DNA of 6,247 nucleotides from Kiloniellales bacterium (GCA_022360075.1 JAKSDN010000786.1:1-6247); one strand, 5' to 3'. Counted from the first letter of the stretch, positions 1-6,172 are shown. Notes: generated from the sequence alone by a model not told the origin. Numbers and translations: made by a program.

Positions 1-1
1 G

Positions 2-733
2 GCCGAGCCGGGCGCGCTCAGCGACGTCGAAGGCGCGCGCATGCTGGCCAAGCTCGCCGACTCCGTGACCACCGACCACATCTCTCCGGCCGGCGCGATC
101 AAGCAGGACAGCCCCGGCGGCGCCTACCTGACCGAGCATCAAGTGCGGCCGATCGAGTTCAACTCCTACGGCTCGCGGCGTGGCAACCACGAAGTCATGA
201 TGCGTGGCACCTTCGCCAACATCCGCATCCGCAACGAGATGGTGCCGGGCGTCGAGGGCGGCTTCACCAAGCACCTGCCCTCGGGCGAGGTGCTGCCGAT
301 CTACGATGCCGCCATGCGCTACCAGGCCGAGGGCGTGCCGCTGGTGATCGTCGCCGGCAAGGAATACGGCACCGGTTCGTCGCGCGACTGGGCGGCCTAG
401 GGCACGCGCCTGCTGGGCGTCAAGGCCGTGATCGTCGAGAGCTTCGAGCGCATCCACCGCTCGAACCTGGTCGGCATGGGCGTGCTGCCGCTGCAGTTCA
501 CCGGCGGCCAGAGCCGCGAGAGCCTGGGCCTCACCGGCGAGGAGACCTTCGACATCGCCGGCATCGCCGAGGGTTTGAGTCCGCGCAAGGATATTCCCTG
601 CACGATCCACCGGCTCGACGGCTCGAGCGAGTCGATCACCCTGCTCTGCCGCATCGACACTGCCGATGAGGTCGAGTACTTCCGCCACGGCGGCATCCTG
701 CACTACGTGCTGCGGAACCTGCTGGCGGCGTGA
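2..733 (+). pseudogene. acnA: Aconitate hydratase AcnA, C-terminal part, interrupted by in-frame TAG
   Basis: This is the 3' end of an AcnA-type aconitase, the [4Fe-4S] enzyme that interconverts citrate and isocitrate in the TCA cycle. The frame is already open at position 2, so the N-terminal iron-sulfur domains lie outside the window. What remains is the C-terminal swivel domain: [14 protein letters not shown], then [20 protein letters not shown], the substrate-binding motif [29 protein letters not shown], and the usual ending [12 protein letters not shown]...[12 protein letters not shown]. The visible frame holds 243 codons before TGA at 731-733. Codon 133 (398-400) is TAG exactly where the family has Lys in SSRDWAAKG; the next residues, [14 protein letters not shown], continue the family sequence in the same frame with no indel. 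If TAG terminates, the last 110 residues are lost and the enzyme is almost certainly inactive. It is called a pseudogene on the literal sequence; a sequencing error or TAG readthrough would make it an intact CDS. Family identity is very secure. Confidence 0.9.
398..400 (+). other. In-frame amber codon replacing the conserved Lys of the aconitase SSRDWAAKG motif
   Basis: The bases read GCC TAG GGC within the acnA frame. A single A-to-T change from AAG (Lys) accounts for it. Both sides align to the aconitase family without gap or frame change, so this is a point difference and not a deletion or a gene boundary. No start codon with a ribosome binding site follows that would suggest a separately translated downstream protein; GTG at 428-430 lies inside conserved domain sequence. 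Confidence 0.9.
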
Positions 734-753
734 GTTTGGGGAAGTTCAGGTCG

Positions 754-774
754 GGGTCAGGGCTTATCTGACCC
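754..774 (+). terminator. Hairpin downstream of acnA, terminator-like
   Basis: GGGTCAG at 754-760 pairs perfectly with CTGACCC at 768-774 around a 7-nt loop. It starts 21 nt after the acnA stop and is followed only by TTGCG, so the U-tract is minimal. It could end acnA transcription, or it could be part of a larger repeat cluster with the inverted repeat that begins at 775. Being symmetrical, it could also act on rmuC transcripts from the opposite strand. Confidence 0.4.
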
Positions 775-873
775 TTGCGTCATTGCGAGCGGAGCGAAAC
801 AACCCAGGCTGCCGCCTGAGCGGTGGCTCTGGATTGCCGCGCCGGCTGAAGCCGGCTCGCAATGACGACGCAA
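775..873. repeat. Palindromic interspersed repeat of about 100 bp between convergent acnA and rmuC
   Basis: The outer arms are CGTCATTGCGAGC (778-790) and its exact reverse complement GCTCGCAATGACG (855-867). The pairing extends outward to TTGCG/CGCAA with a small bulge. An inner pair, AACCCAG (801-807) and CTGGATT (829-835), matches with one wobble. The centre carries GCCGCC/GGTGGC (811-827), and the right arm contains a perfect GCCGGC-TGAA-GCCGGC hairpin (841-856). The whole segment can fold into one long branched stem. The CATTGCGAGC...GGATTGC...GCTCGCAATG arrangement is of the kind found in many dispersed copies in bacterial genomes, as I recall it; no second copy lies in this window. No transposase is present, so any movement would need help in trans. 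It ends about 10 nt from the rmuC stop. Confidence 0.8.
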
Positions 874-883
874 GAATAGACTT

Positions 884-1981
884 CTAATCCTCTCCCGCCT
901 GCGCCCTCGGCGGCGCGAGGCGCTCCTCTGCGGGCTCGGCTTCTTCGAGCTGGAGTGCCTCGATGCGCTCGCCGCGCTTGGTGATCTTCTCGGTCGAGAT
1001 GCGGATCTGGCGGACGTCCTCGCTGGCCTGGTCGAAGTGGCGCTGCAGCTTGCCGACCCGGTCGTCGAGGCGATCGACGTCCTTCAGCAGCGTGTGGACT
1101 TCGCCCTGGATCACCCCGGCCTGCTCGCGCATGCGTACGTCCTTCAGCACCGCCCGCACGGTGTTGAGCGTGGCCATCAGCGTGGTCGGCGAGACGATCC
1201 AGACCCTGAGGCGGAAAGAGTCCTCAACCACCTCGCGGAAGTTGGCGTGCAGCTCGGCATAGACGGCCTCGCTGGGCAGGAACATGAGGGCCGATTCAGC
1301 CGTCTCGCCGGGCACGATGTACTTGTTCGCGATATCTTGTACGTGCTTACGTACGTCGGCCGCGAACTGGCGGACGGCGGGAACTTTTGTGGCCTCGTCG
1401 ATCGACTCGCGCAGCACGCGGTAGCTCTCCAAGGGAAACTTGGCATCGATCGCGATCGGTCCGGGCGGATTGGGCAGCCGCAACAGGCAATCGACCCGTC
1501 CGCTGCCGAGCGCCGCCTGAAACTGGTAGGCCGAGGGCGGCAAGATGGTCTCGACGATGTCGTTGAGCTGGATCTCGCCGAACGCGCCGCGCGCCTGCTT
1601 GTTGGCCAGGATGTCCTGCAGGCCGACGACCTGGGTCGAGAGCTCCGTAATGGTCTTCTGCGCCTTGTCGATCACGGCCAGGCGCTCGCGCAGATCGGCC
1701 AGGGTCTCCTGGCTCTTGTTGTGCGATTCGCCCAGGCGCTCGCCGAGGCGCTTCGAGAGATCGGCGAGCCGCGTCTCGACGGCCTTGCTGAGCGCGCGTT
1801 CCTGGGCCTGCATCTGCTCGGCCAGGCGCGCCTGCTGGGCGGCCTGGCTCTCGGCCATCTGGGACAGCCGCCCCTCGAGGCCGGCGACCGCGTCGCCCCC
1901 GCGCCCGCGCAGCAGCAGGAACGACAACAGCGCACCGCCCAGCAGGGCGAGCACGACGGCGATGATGACGGTGGGGTCCAT
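884..1981 (-). CDS. rmuC: RmuC family protein (DNA recombination / genome stability)
   Basis: RmuC proteins limit inversion events at short inverted repeats in E. coli and are predicted to have a restriction-endonuclease-like fold. This copy has 365 residues with the ATG start chosen here. It begins with a membrane segment (about residues 4-24, TVIIAVVLALLGGALLSFLL), then a long Gln/Glu/Arg/Leu-rich coiled coil (about 30-125). The RmuC domain follows: ARGAFGEIQL near 131-139, GRVDCLL near 161-167, the signature AIDAKFPLESY near 177-187, MFLPSEAVYAEL near 233-244, and WIVSPTTLMATL near 261-272. Asp164, Asp179 and Lys181 fit a PD-(D/E)xK-like site, but that assignment is inference. An upstream in-frame TTG at 1993 would add MRKA but has no Shine-Dalgarno; the ATG at 1981 has GGAAGG just upstream and starts at the membrane helix. 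The stop is TAG (886-884). The gene is convergent with acnA and divergent from the TPR gene. Confidence 0.93.
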   Translation of the reverse strand: MDPTVIIAVVLALLGGALLSFLLLRGRGGDAVAGLEGRLSQMAESQAAQQARLAEQMQAQERALSKAVETRLADLSKRLGERLGESHNKSQETLADLRERLAVIDKAQKTITELSTQVVGLQDILANKQARGAFGEIQLNDIVETILPPSAYQFQAALGSGRVDCLLRLPNPPGPIAIDAKFPLESYRVLRESIDEATKVPAVRQFAADVRKHVQDIANKYIVPGETAESALMFLPSEAVYAELHANFREVVEDSFRLRVWIVSPTTLMATLNTVRAVLKDVRMREQAGVIQGEVHTLLKDVDRLDDRVGKLQRHFDQASEDVRQIRISTEKITKRGERIEALQLEEAEPAEERLAPPRAQAGED

Positions 1982-1983
1982 GG

Positions 1984-1989
1984 CCTTCC
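1984..1989 (-). promoter_or_regulatory. Ribosome binding site favouring the ATG start of rmuC
   Basis: On the minus strand this reads GGAAGG, two bases before ATG at 1981-1979. The spacing is short but purine-rich sequence is otherwise absent nearby, and the alternative TTG at 1993 has none upstream. This is why the start at 1981 was chosen. Confidence 0.45.
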
Positions 1990-2012
1990 GCAAAGGGCGA
2001 TTCGCTCGCCAC

Positions 2013-2021
2013 AGCCTAGCA
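2013..2021 (-). promoter_or_regulatory. Possible extended -10 element for rmuC
   Basis: The minus strand reads TGCTAGGCT, matching an extended -10 (TGnTAnnnT), about 30 nt upstream of the rmuC ATG. The -35 region 17 bases further upstream (CTGTCC) matches TTGACA poorly. Position and shape fit, but this is a short motif in a promoter-sized gap and remains tentative. Confidence 0.25.
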
Positions 2022-2108
2022 TGGCAGCGGCGCCAGGACAGGACCGCAGGTGCCGGCTGCCGTCGGCGCTCGTGGCGAAGCGCACAGCATCGGCCATCGC
2101 GGATCGGG

Positions 2109-2117
2109 TGCTATAGT
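2109..2117 (+). promoter_or_regulatory. Possible extended -10 element for the TPR gene
   Basis: TGCTATAGT matches an extended -10 (TGnTATAnT type) and lies 50 nt upstream of the TPR protein ATG, in the divergent region shared with rmuC. There is no good TTGACA-like -35 at normal spacing, which is tolerable for an extended -10 promoter. It is the best sigma-70-like match in the 1982-2167 gap. Confidence 0.35.
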
Positions 2118-2167
2118 TCGCGCCACAGGTACCGGACCGCCGTGGACCGGAGTACCGGGAAGACGCG

Positions 2168-3775
2168 ATGAGCAAAGCCTTGGACAGCAGCGACACGCCG
2201 CCGCCGGCCGACAGCGGCGGGCCAGAGGCTGGCACCGACGCGCCGGATCGGCGCCGCGCGCGCAATGGCCATCCGCTCAGGCGCAAGACCGACGGCCTGG
2301 CCGGCGGCTTGGGATGGCTTGCCGAGGCGGTCGGCCTGACCTGGTCCCTGGTCGGCCGGAGTTTCCTGATCCTGGTCGCGATCGGGCTTGCCATCGGCGT
2401 CTTCCGTGAGGTCTACCGCGACTCCATCGCCATCGATCCGATCGCGATCCCGGAGGAGCTGCGCAAGCGGGGCTATACGCCGGAGATCGTCGCCCAGCGG
2501 CTGACCGACGAGTTGCTGCGCATCCGCAACCGGGTCTCGCACGCCGAGCTCTATCGCCAGGGCGTACCGGACGCCGATTGGGGACAGCCGCAGATCGATC
2601 TGGAGCGCCAGGAGATCGGTTTGCAGGTCGAGCTGCCGGGGACCGGCATCACGCTGCATTCGGCCGTGCGCTATCTGAGGGAGTTCTTCGGCGTCCAGGG
2701 CCTGCGGATCGGCGGCGAGATCACCCGCGACGACGGCCGGCTCGCGCTGCGCCTGCGCGCCCACGGCAAGGGACGGATCAAGCCCTGGCAAGAGGGCCTC
2801 ACGATGGCGGCGTCCGACGCTAGCGACGGCCCCTCAGCGCCGGAAGACGATGCGCCACGCGACACCGAGGCGAGCCTGGACTCCCTGCTGCACGCCGGCG
2901 CGCGCGACATCGTCAAGATGCGCGATCCCTACTTGCTCGCGCTCTACCAGTTCAGCGTCGAGCCGAGCAGCGCCGAAGCGATGATCCGCTATTGCCTGGA
3001 GCACGAGCCCGAGCAGGACGATGCCTGGGCGCACAACCTCCTCGGTGTCATGCACTTGACCGAGGCACGTGAACACCTGGGCAAGGGCAACAAGGGCCGC
3101 GCGGCGGCAACGATTCTTCTTGAAAAGGCGAAGGCCTCTTTCCGCGACTCGATTGCCGTGCGGCAGGATTTCTACGCAGCCTACAACCTCTGGGGCACCA
3201 CGCAATTTCACACGGGCGAATACGACGAAGCCCTCGCGCGATATCGCAAGGCGGCAAGCTTGGAGCCCGACCGCGCGAAGCCGCATCACAACATGGGCAT
3301 CGTGCGCAACCACCTGGGCGCTAACGCGATGAATGACGGCGATACAGAGGAGGGCAGGCGGCAGTTTGAACAGGCGGTCTCTCATTTCCGCGCGGCGCTT
3401 ACGAGGTACGAGGATGAGGCGGAGCTCGAAAAGCCCCTGTCGTTCCATGCCAGCTTCGGCGACGCGCTCTTGCACAGCGGCAAGCACGACGAAGCGATCG
3501 AGCAGTATCGCTTCTTCTCCGGCCAGGATACCCGGGCGAACGCGATGGCCGCCGCCGTCTACTTCAACTGGGCCGAGGCGCTCTCCAGGAAGTCCGATGC
3601 TGGACTGGACAGTCTGTCGCAAGAGGCGCTCGTCGCCCTGGCAGAAGATGCACTGCTCAAGCTCTCGGAGGCGCGCAAGAACCCCCGCTACGTCTTCCAG
3701 GCCGGCGCCAAGGCGAGTGGCATAGAGAAAAAGTTGAGAGAGCTCACCAACGGCCAGGCGGGCAAGAGCCCCTGA
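2168..3775 (+). CDS. Single-pass membrane protein with C-terminal TPR repeats, function unknown
   Basis: I do not recognise a named gene. The product has 535 residues. Residues 1-58 are hydrophilic and Arg-rich near 28-40, followed by one membrane helix at about 59-79 (SFLILVAIGLAIGVF at its core). By the positive-inside rule the rest is probably periplasmic. Residues 87-200 form a compact module starting IAIDPIAIPEELRKRGYTPE, with later parts IGLQVELPGTGITLHS and a closing basic strand (LALRLRAHGKGR). An acidic Ser/Asp/Pro linker (about 214-236) follows. The remainder is helical with TPR-like units: about 284-297 (WAHNLLGVM), 335-368 (the clearest; AYNLWGTTQFHTGEYDEAL, ending SLEPD), 369-410, and 424-452 (FGDALLHSGKHDEAIEQY). 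TPRs bind proteins, so a scaffold or assembly role is plausible but unproven. GGGA at 2157-2160 is a good Shine-Dalgarno 7 nt before the ATG. It is transcribed divergently from rmuC and lies 114 nt upstream of def. Confidence 0.88.
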   Translation: MSKALDSSDTPPPADSGGPEAGTDAPDRRRARNGHPLRRKTDGLAGGLGWLAEAVGLTWSLVGRSFLILVAIGLAIGVFREVYRDSIAIDPIAIPEELRKRGYTPEIVAQRLTDELLRIRNRVSHAELYRQGVPDADWGQPQIDLERQEIGLQVELPGTGITLHSAVRYLREFFGVQGLRIGGEITRDDGRLALRLRAHGKGRIKPWQEGLTMAASDASDGPSAPEDDAPRDTEASLDSLLHAGARDIVKMRDPYLLALYQFSVEPSSAEAMIRYCLEHEPEQDDAWAHNLLGVMHLTEAREHLGKGNKGRAAATILLEKAKASFRDSIAVRQDFYAAYNLWGTTQFHTGEYDEALARYRKAASLEPDRAKPHHNMGIVRNHLGANAMNDGDTEEGRRQFEQAVSHFRAALTRYEDEAELEKPLSFHASFGDALLHSGKHDEAIEQYRFFSGQDTRANAMAAAVYFNWAEALSRKSDAGLDSLSQEALVALAEDALLKLSEARKNPRYVFQAGAKASGIEKKLRELTNGQAGKSP

Positions 3776-3806
3776 GGCCGTGCATTCTTCGGGTTTGGCG
3801 GTTGCC

Positions 3807-3839
3807 TTGACGCCTCAGCCTTGGCGTCATACTTATGAT
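3807..3839 (+). promoter_or_regulatory. Candidate promoter upstream of def-fmt-truA, overlapping a hairpin
   Basis: TTGACG (3807-3812) matches the -35 consensus well. Downstream are TACTTA (3830, 17-nt spacing, poor -10) and TATGAT (3834-3839, good -10 but 21-nt spacing), so the pair is imperfect. The same bases form a hairpin, TGACGCC (3808-3814) with GGCGTCA (3823-3829) around an 8-nt loop. It has no T-tract, so it is a weak terminator candidate for the TPR gene. The region is clearly richer in A/T than the genes on either side, as expected for a promoter. Confidence 0.35.
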
Positions 3840-3852
3840 TTGCCTGCGTAGA

Positions 3853-3867
3853 TTGGAAAGATTCCAA
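3853..3867. promoter_or_regulatory. Perfect short palindrome upstream of def (possible operator)
   Basis: TTGGAA and TTCCAA are perfect inverted half-sites separated by AGA, 22 nt before the def start and just downstream of the candidate -10. The arrangement suits a dimeric regulator site or a 5' UTR hairpin, but there is no sequence-based reason to name a regulator. Confidence 0.3.
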
Positions 3868-3889
3868 AAAAGACCGGATCCGCCCAGCC

Positions 3890-4426
3890 ATGTCCATCCT
3901 GCCGATCATCGTCGCGCCCGACCCGTGCCTGAAGAAGAAATGCGCACCGGTCGAAGCCGTTGACGGTGAGATCCGCACCCTGATGGACGACATGCTGGAG
4001 ACCATGTACCGGGCGCCGGGCATCGGCCTCGCCGCGCCCCAGGTCGGCGTGCTCAAGCGCGTGATCGTGGTCGACGTCGCGCGCGAGGGCGAGGAGCGCC
4101 GGCCCCTGCAGATGGCCAATCCGGAATTGGTTTGGGTCTCCGACGAGGACGCGAGCTATGAGGAGGGCTGCCTCTCCTTGCCGGAACACTATGCCGAGGT
4201 GGTTCGACCGGCCGCGATCAAGGTGCGCTATCTCGATCACGAGAACGAGATCCAGGAGCTCGAAGCCGAAGGCATCTTGGCGACCTGCGTCCAGCACGAG
4301 ATGGATCACCTCGACGGCATTCTCTTCGTCGACCACATCAGCGCGCTCAAGCGCAACATGATCCTGCGCAAGCTGCTGAAGGCCAAGAAGGCGAGCAAGT
4401 CGCCGGAGCCGGCCGCCGCCGAGTAG
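3890..4426 (+). CDS. def: Peptide deformylase
   Basis: This enzyme removes the N-formyl group from the initiator methionine of nascent proteins at the ribosome, using a bound metal ion. The product has 178 residues, normal for bacterial Def. All three family motifs are intact: GIGLAAPQ at 44-51, EGCLS at 92-96 with metal ligand Cys94, and QHEMDHLDG at 135-143 with metal ligands His136 and His140 and catalytic Glu137. The N-terminus (MSILPIIVAPDPCLKKKCAPV) aligns with typical Def starts, which fixes the ATG despite only a weak purine stretch (AAGACCGGA) upstream. The Lys/Ala/Pro-rich C-terminal tail after about residue 160 is normal in length. It stops with TAG (4424-4426), 31 nt before fmt, which provides the opposing formylation step. 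Confidence 0.97.
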   Translation: MSILPIIVAPDPCLKKKCAPVEAVDGEIRTLMDDMLETMYRAPGIGLAAPQVGVLKRVIVVDVAREGEERRPLQMANPELVWVSDEDASYEEGCLSLPEHYAEVVRPAAIKVRYLDHENEIQELEAEGILATCVQHEMDHLDGILFVDHISALKRNMILRKLLKAKKASKSPEPAAAE

Positions 4427-4445
4427 CGGCGCCCGCCGTCGCGCC

Positions 4446-4451
4446 TAGAAT
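4446..4451 (+). promoter_or_regulatory. Possible -10 element giving a leaderless fmt transcript
   Basis: TAGAAT fits the TAnnnT -10 pattern and sits 6 nt before the fmt ATG. Transcription would therefore start at or very near the A of the ATG. No Shine-Dalgarno is visible in the 31-nt def-fmt gap, which fits leaderless initiation. No clear -35 is present. Co-transcription from upstream of def remains just as possible. Confidence 0.3.
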
Positions 4452-4457
4452 CGCGCC

Positions 4458-5435
4458 ATGTCGACGCTCCGCCTCGCGTTCATGGGCACCCCGGACTTCG
4501 CCGTGCCGGCCCTGCGCGCTCTCGAGGCCGCGGGCCACGAGATCGCCTGCGTCTACTGCCAGCCGCCGCGGCCGGCGGGCCGGGGCCAGAAGCCGCGCCC
4601 TTCGCCGGTGCAGGTGTTGGCCGAAAGCCGCGGCTGGCTGCTGCGCACTCCCGTCAGTCTCAAGGGCGAGGCCGAACAGGCGGCCTTTGCCGCGCTCGAG
4701 CTCGACGCCGCCGTGGTGGCGGCCTACGGCCTGATCCTGCCGCGCGCGGTTCTGGACGCGCCGCGCCTCGGCTGCATCAACATCCATGCCTCGTTGCTGC
4801 CGCGCTGGCGCGGCGCGGCGCCGATGCAGCGCGCGATCCTGGCCGGCGATCGCGAGACCGGCGTGACCATCATGCAGGTCGAGGAGAAGCTCGACAGCGG
4901 TCCCATCCTTCTGCAACGCAGCCTGCCGATCACGGCGCGCACGACGGCGGCGGATCTGCACGACGCCTTGGCCGAGCTGGGCGCCTGCTTGATCGTCGAG
5001 GCACTCGCTGGCCTCACGTCCGGTGACCTCGCGCCCCAGCCGCAGCCGGAGGCGGGCGTGACTTATGCGGCGAAGCTCGAGCGCGAGGAAGGCCGCCTGG
5101 ACTGGCGGCAGGCGGCGGAGTCGCTGGAGCGGCAGGTACGGGCTTTCACGCCCTGGCCCGGGGCTTTCACCGAAGTGCCGCGCGGCGAGACTCGGGAGCG
5201 GCTCAAGGTGCTGGCGGTCGAGCCGGTCGATGCGCTGCCGTCTTCGGCGCCGCCGGGCACGGTCCTGGACGAGCGCCTCACCATCGCCTGCGGCGAAGGC
5301 GCCCTGCGCTTGCTGACCGTGCAACGGCCGGGCAAGGCGGCCATGGCCGCGGCCGACTTCCTGCGCGGCTTTCCGCTCGCGCCCGGCACGCGCTTGCCGA
5401 GCGAGGCGCCCAGCGCGGCGGCGGCCGAGGCGTGA
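4458..5435 (+). CDS. fmt: Methionyl-tRNA formyltransferase
   Basis: Fmt transfers a formyl group from 10-formyltetrahydrofolate to Met on initiator tRNA. The product has 325 residues, near the family's usual length. The N-terminal Rossmann-like catalytic domain shows [12 protein letters not shown] (8-19), the loop [18 protein letters not shown] (35-52), AAYGLILP (88-95), [16 protein letters not shown] (107-122), and [10 protein letters not shown] (142-151). These contain the expected catalytic residues Asn108, His110 and Asp146. The C-terminal tRNA-binding domain starts near 203 ([14 protein letters not shown]) and includes [11 protein letters not shown] (227-237). The Ala/Glu-rich tail after about 315 is not conserved. 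The start is set by the family N-terminus, although no Shine-Dalgarno precedes it. TGA at 5433-5435 overlaps the truA GTG start by 4 nt. Confidence 0.97.
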   Translation: MSTLRLAFMGTPDFAVPALRALEAAGHEIACVYCQPPRPAGRGQKPRPSPVQVLAESRGWLLRTPVSLKGEAEQAAFAALELDAAVVAAYGLILPRAVLDAPRLGCINIHASLLPRWRGAAPMQRAILAGDRETGVTIMQVEEKLDSGPILLQRSLPITARTTAADLHDALAELGACLIVEALAGLTSGDLAPQPQPEAGVTYAAKLEREEGRLDWRQAAESLERQVRAFTPWPGAFTEVPRGETRERLKVLAVEPVDALPSSAPPGTVLDERLTIACGEGALRLLTVQRPGKAAMAAADFLRGFPLAPGTRLPSEAPSAAAAEA

Positions 5436-6148
5436 CTCGCTACAAGCTGGTCGTGGAGTACGACGGCGGGCCCTTCGTCGGCTGGCAGCGGCAGGACAAT
5501 GGTCCGAGCGTGCAGCAGGCCCTGGAAGAGGCCGTCTTTGCCTTCTGCGGCGAGACCGTCACCGTCCAGGGGGCGGGGCGAACCGACGCCGGCGTCCATG
5601 CCCTGGGCCAGGTCGCCCATCTCGACATCGTCAAGGCCTGCGCGGCCGACAGGCTGCGCGATGCGCTGAACTTCCACCTCAAGCCGGCGCCGGTCGCCGT
5701 GCTGGCCACCGAGCGCGTCGAGCCCGACTTCCACGCCCGCTTTTCGGCGACGGGGCGGCGCTATCTTTATCGGATCGTCAATCGCCGCGCGCCGCTGGCG
5801 CTGGAGCGCGGCCGGGCCTGGTTCGTCCCCGTGCCGCTCGACGCCGAGGCGATGCACGCGGCCGCGCAGGTGCTCGTCGGCCAGCACGACTTCACGAGCT
5901 TCCGCGCCGCGGAGTGCCAGGCGAAGTCGCCGGTCAAGACGCTCGACCGCCTGGCGGTCACGCGCGCCGATGCCGTCATCTCGATCGAGGCCGATGCCCG
6001 TTCATTTCTGCATCACCAAGTGCGAAACATCGTCGGCACGCTGCACCGCGTCGGCGGGGGGAAGTGGGATGCGCAGGACGTGGCGGAGATCCTGGCCCGC
6101 CGGGACCGCAGCGCCGCCGGACCGACCGCTCCGGCCGAGGGCCTGTAG
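5432..6148 (+). CDS. truA: tRNA pseudouridine(38-40) synthase TruA, C-terminus cut by in-frame TAG
   Basis: TruA converts uridines 38-40 of the tRNA anticodon arm to pseudouridine. The frame to the first stop encodes 238 residues. Motifs in order are [13 protein letters not shown] (9-21), the catalytic GRTDAGVHA (49-57) with nucleophile Asp52, [14 protein letters not shown] (102-115), DFTSFRA (153-159), and [13 protein letters not shown] (192-204). The C-terminal motif begins [10 protein letters not shown] and is then broken by TAG at 6146-6148. The same frame continues LVAVDYG to a second TAG at 6170-6172, restoring the family's GLYLVAVDY ending with Tyr replaced by the amber codon. Read through, the protein would have 246 positions, typical of alphaproteobacterial TruA. 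The start is GTG overlapping the fmt stop in GTGA, which suggests translational coupling. If TAG stops translation, only the last C-terminal strand is lost, so partial activity is possible. Confidence 0.93.
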   Translation: MTRYKLVVEYDGGPFVGWQRQDNGPSVQQALEEAVFAFCGETVTVQGAGRTDAGVHALGQVAHLDIVKACAADRLRDALNFHLKPAPVAVLATERVEPDFHARFSATGRRYLYRIVNRRAPLALERGRAWFVPVPLDAEAMHAAAQVLVGQHDFTSFRAAECQAKSPVKTLDRLAVTRADAVISIEADARSFLHHQVRNIVGTLHRVGGGKWDAQDVAEILARRDRSAAGPTAPAEGL

Positions 6149-6172
6149 CTGGTCGCGGTGGATTATGGTTAG
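6146..6172 (+). other. In-frame amber and downstream conserved C-terminal tail of TruA
   Basis: TAG at 6146-6148 occupies the place of the Tyr in the TruA ending GLYLVAVDY. It is followed in frame by CTG GTC GCG GTG GAT TAT GGT (LVAVDYG) and then TAG at 6170-6172. One base change from TAC or TAT explains it. The preserved tail suggests that the frame to 6172 was, or still is, under selection. Confidence 0.85.

Noticed and set aside
398..400. Frameshift as the cause of the acnA interruption
   Set aside because: Family sequence on both sides is in the same frame with no missing or extra residues, so only a substitution is needed.
428..733. Separate gene starting after the acnA TAG
   Set aside because: The sequence is the uninterrupted continuation of the aconitase swivel domain in the same frame; it begins mid-domain and has no ribosome binding site.
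841..856. GCCGGC-TGAA-GCCGGC as a stand-alone terminator for rmuC
   Set aside because: There is no T-tract on either strand and the hairpin is an internal part of the larger inverted repeat.
666..887. + strand open frame starting within the acnA end and covering the palindromic repeat
   Set aside because: Its C-terminal half is simply the repeat translated (LRAERNNPG...PARNDD type peptide), a common spurious product of such elements.
1037..2116. Long + strand open frame of 359 codons opposite rmuC
   Set aside because: It is an antisense shadow of rmuC caused by high GC; the Gln/Arg/Leu/Gly-rich translation shows no domain, and rmuC on the other strand has clear family motifs.
4347..5324. 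Long - strand open frame of 325 codons opposite fmt
   Set aside because: It is a high-GC shadow of fmt, very rich in Arg/Ala/Gln without recognisable motifs.
5063..5887. - strand open frame spanning the fmt-truA junction
   Set aside because: It crosses two well-supported genes on the other strand and its translation has no family features.
398..6172. Complete reassignment of TAG to a sense codon in this organism
   Set aside because: rmuC, def and truA (at 6172) end in TAG at natural C-terminal positions, so TAG must terminate at least part of the time; only leaky readthrough or suppression was kept as a hypothesis.
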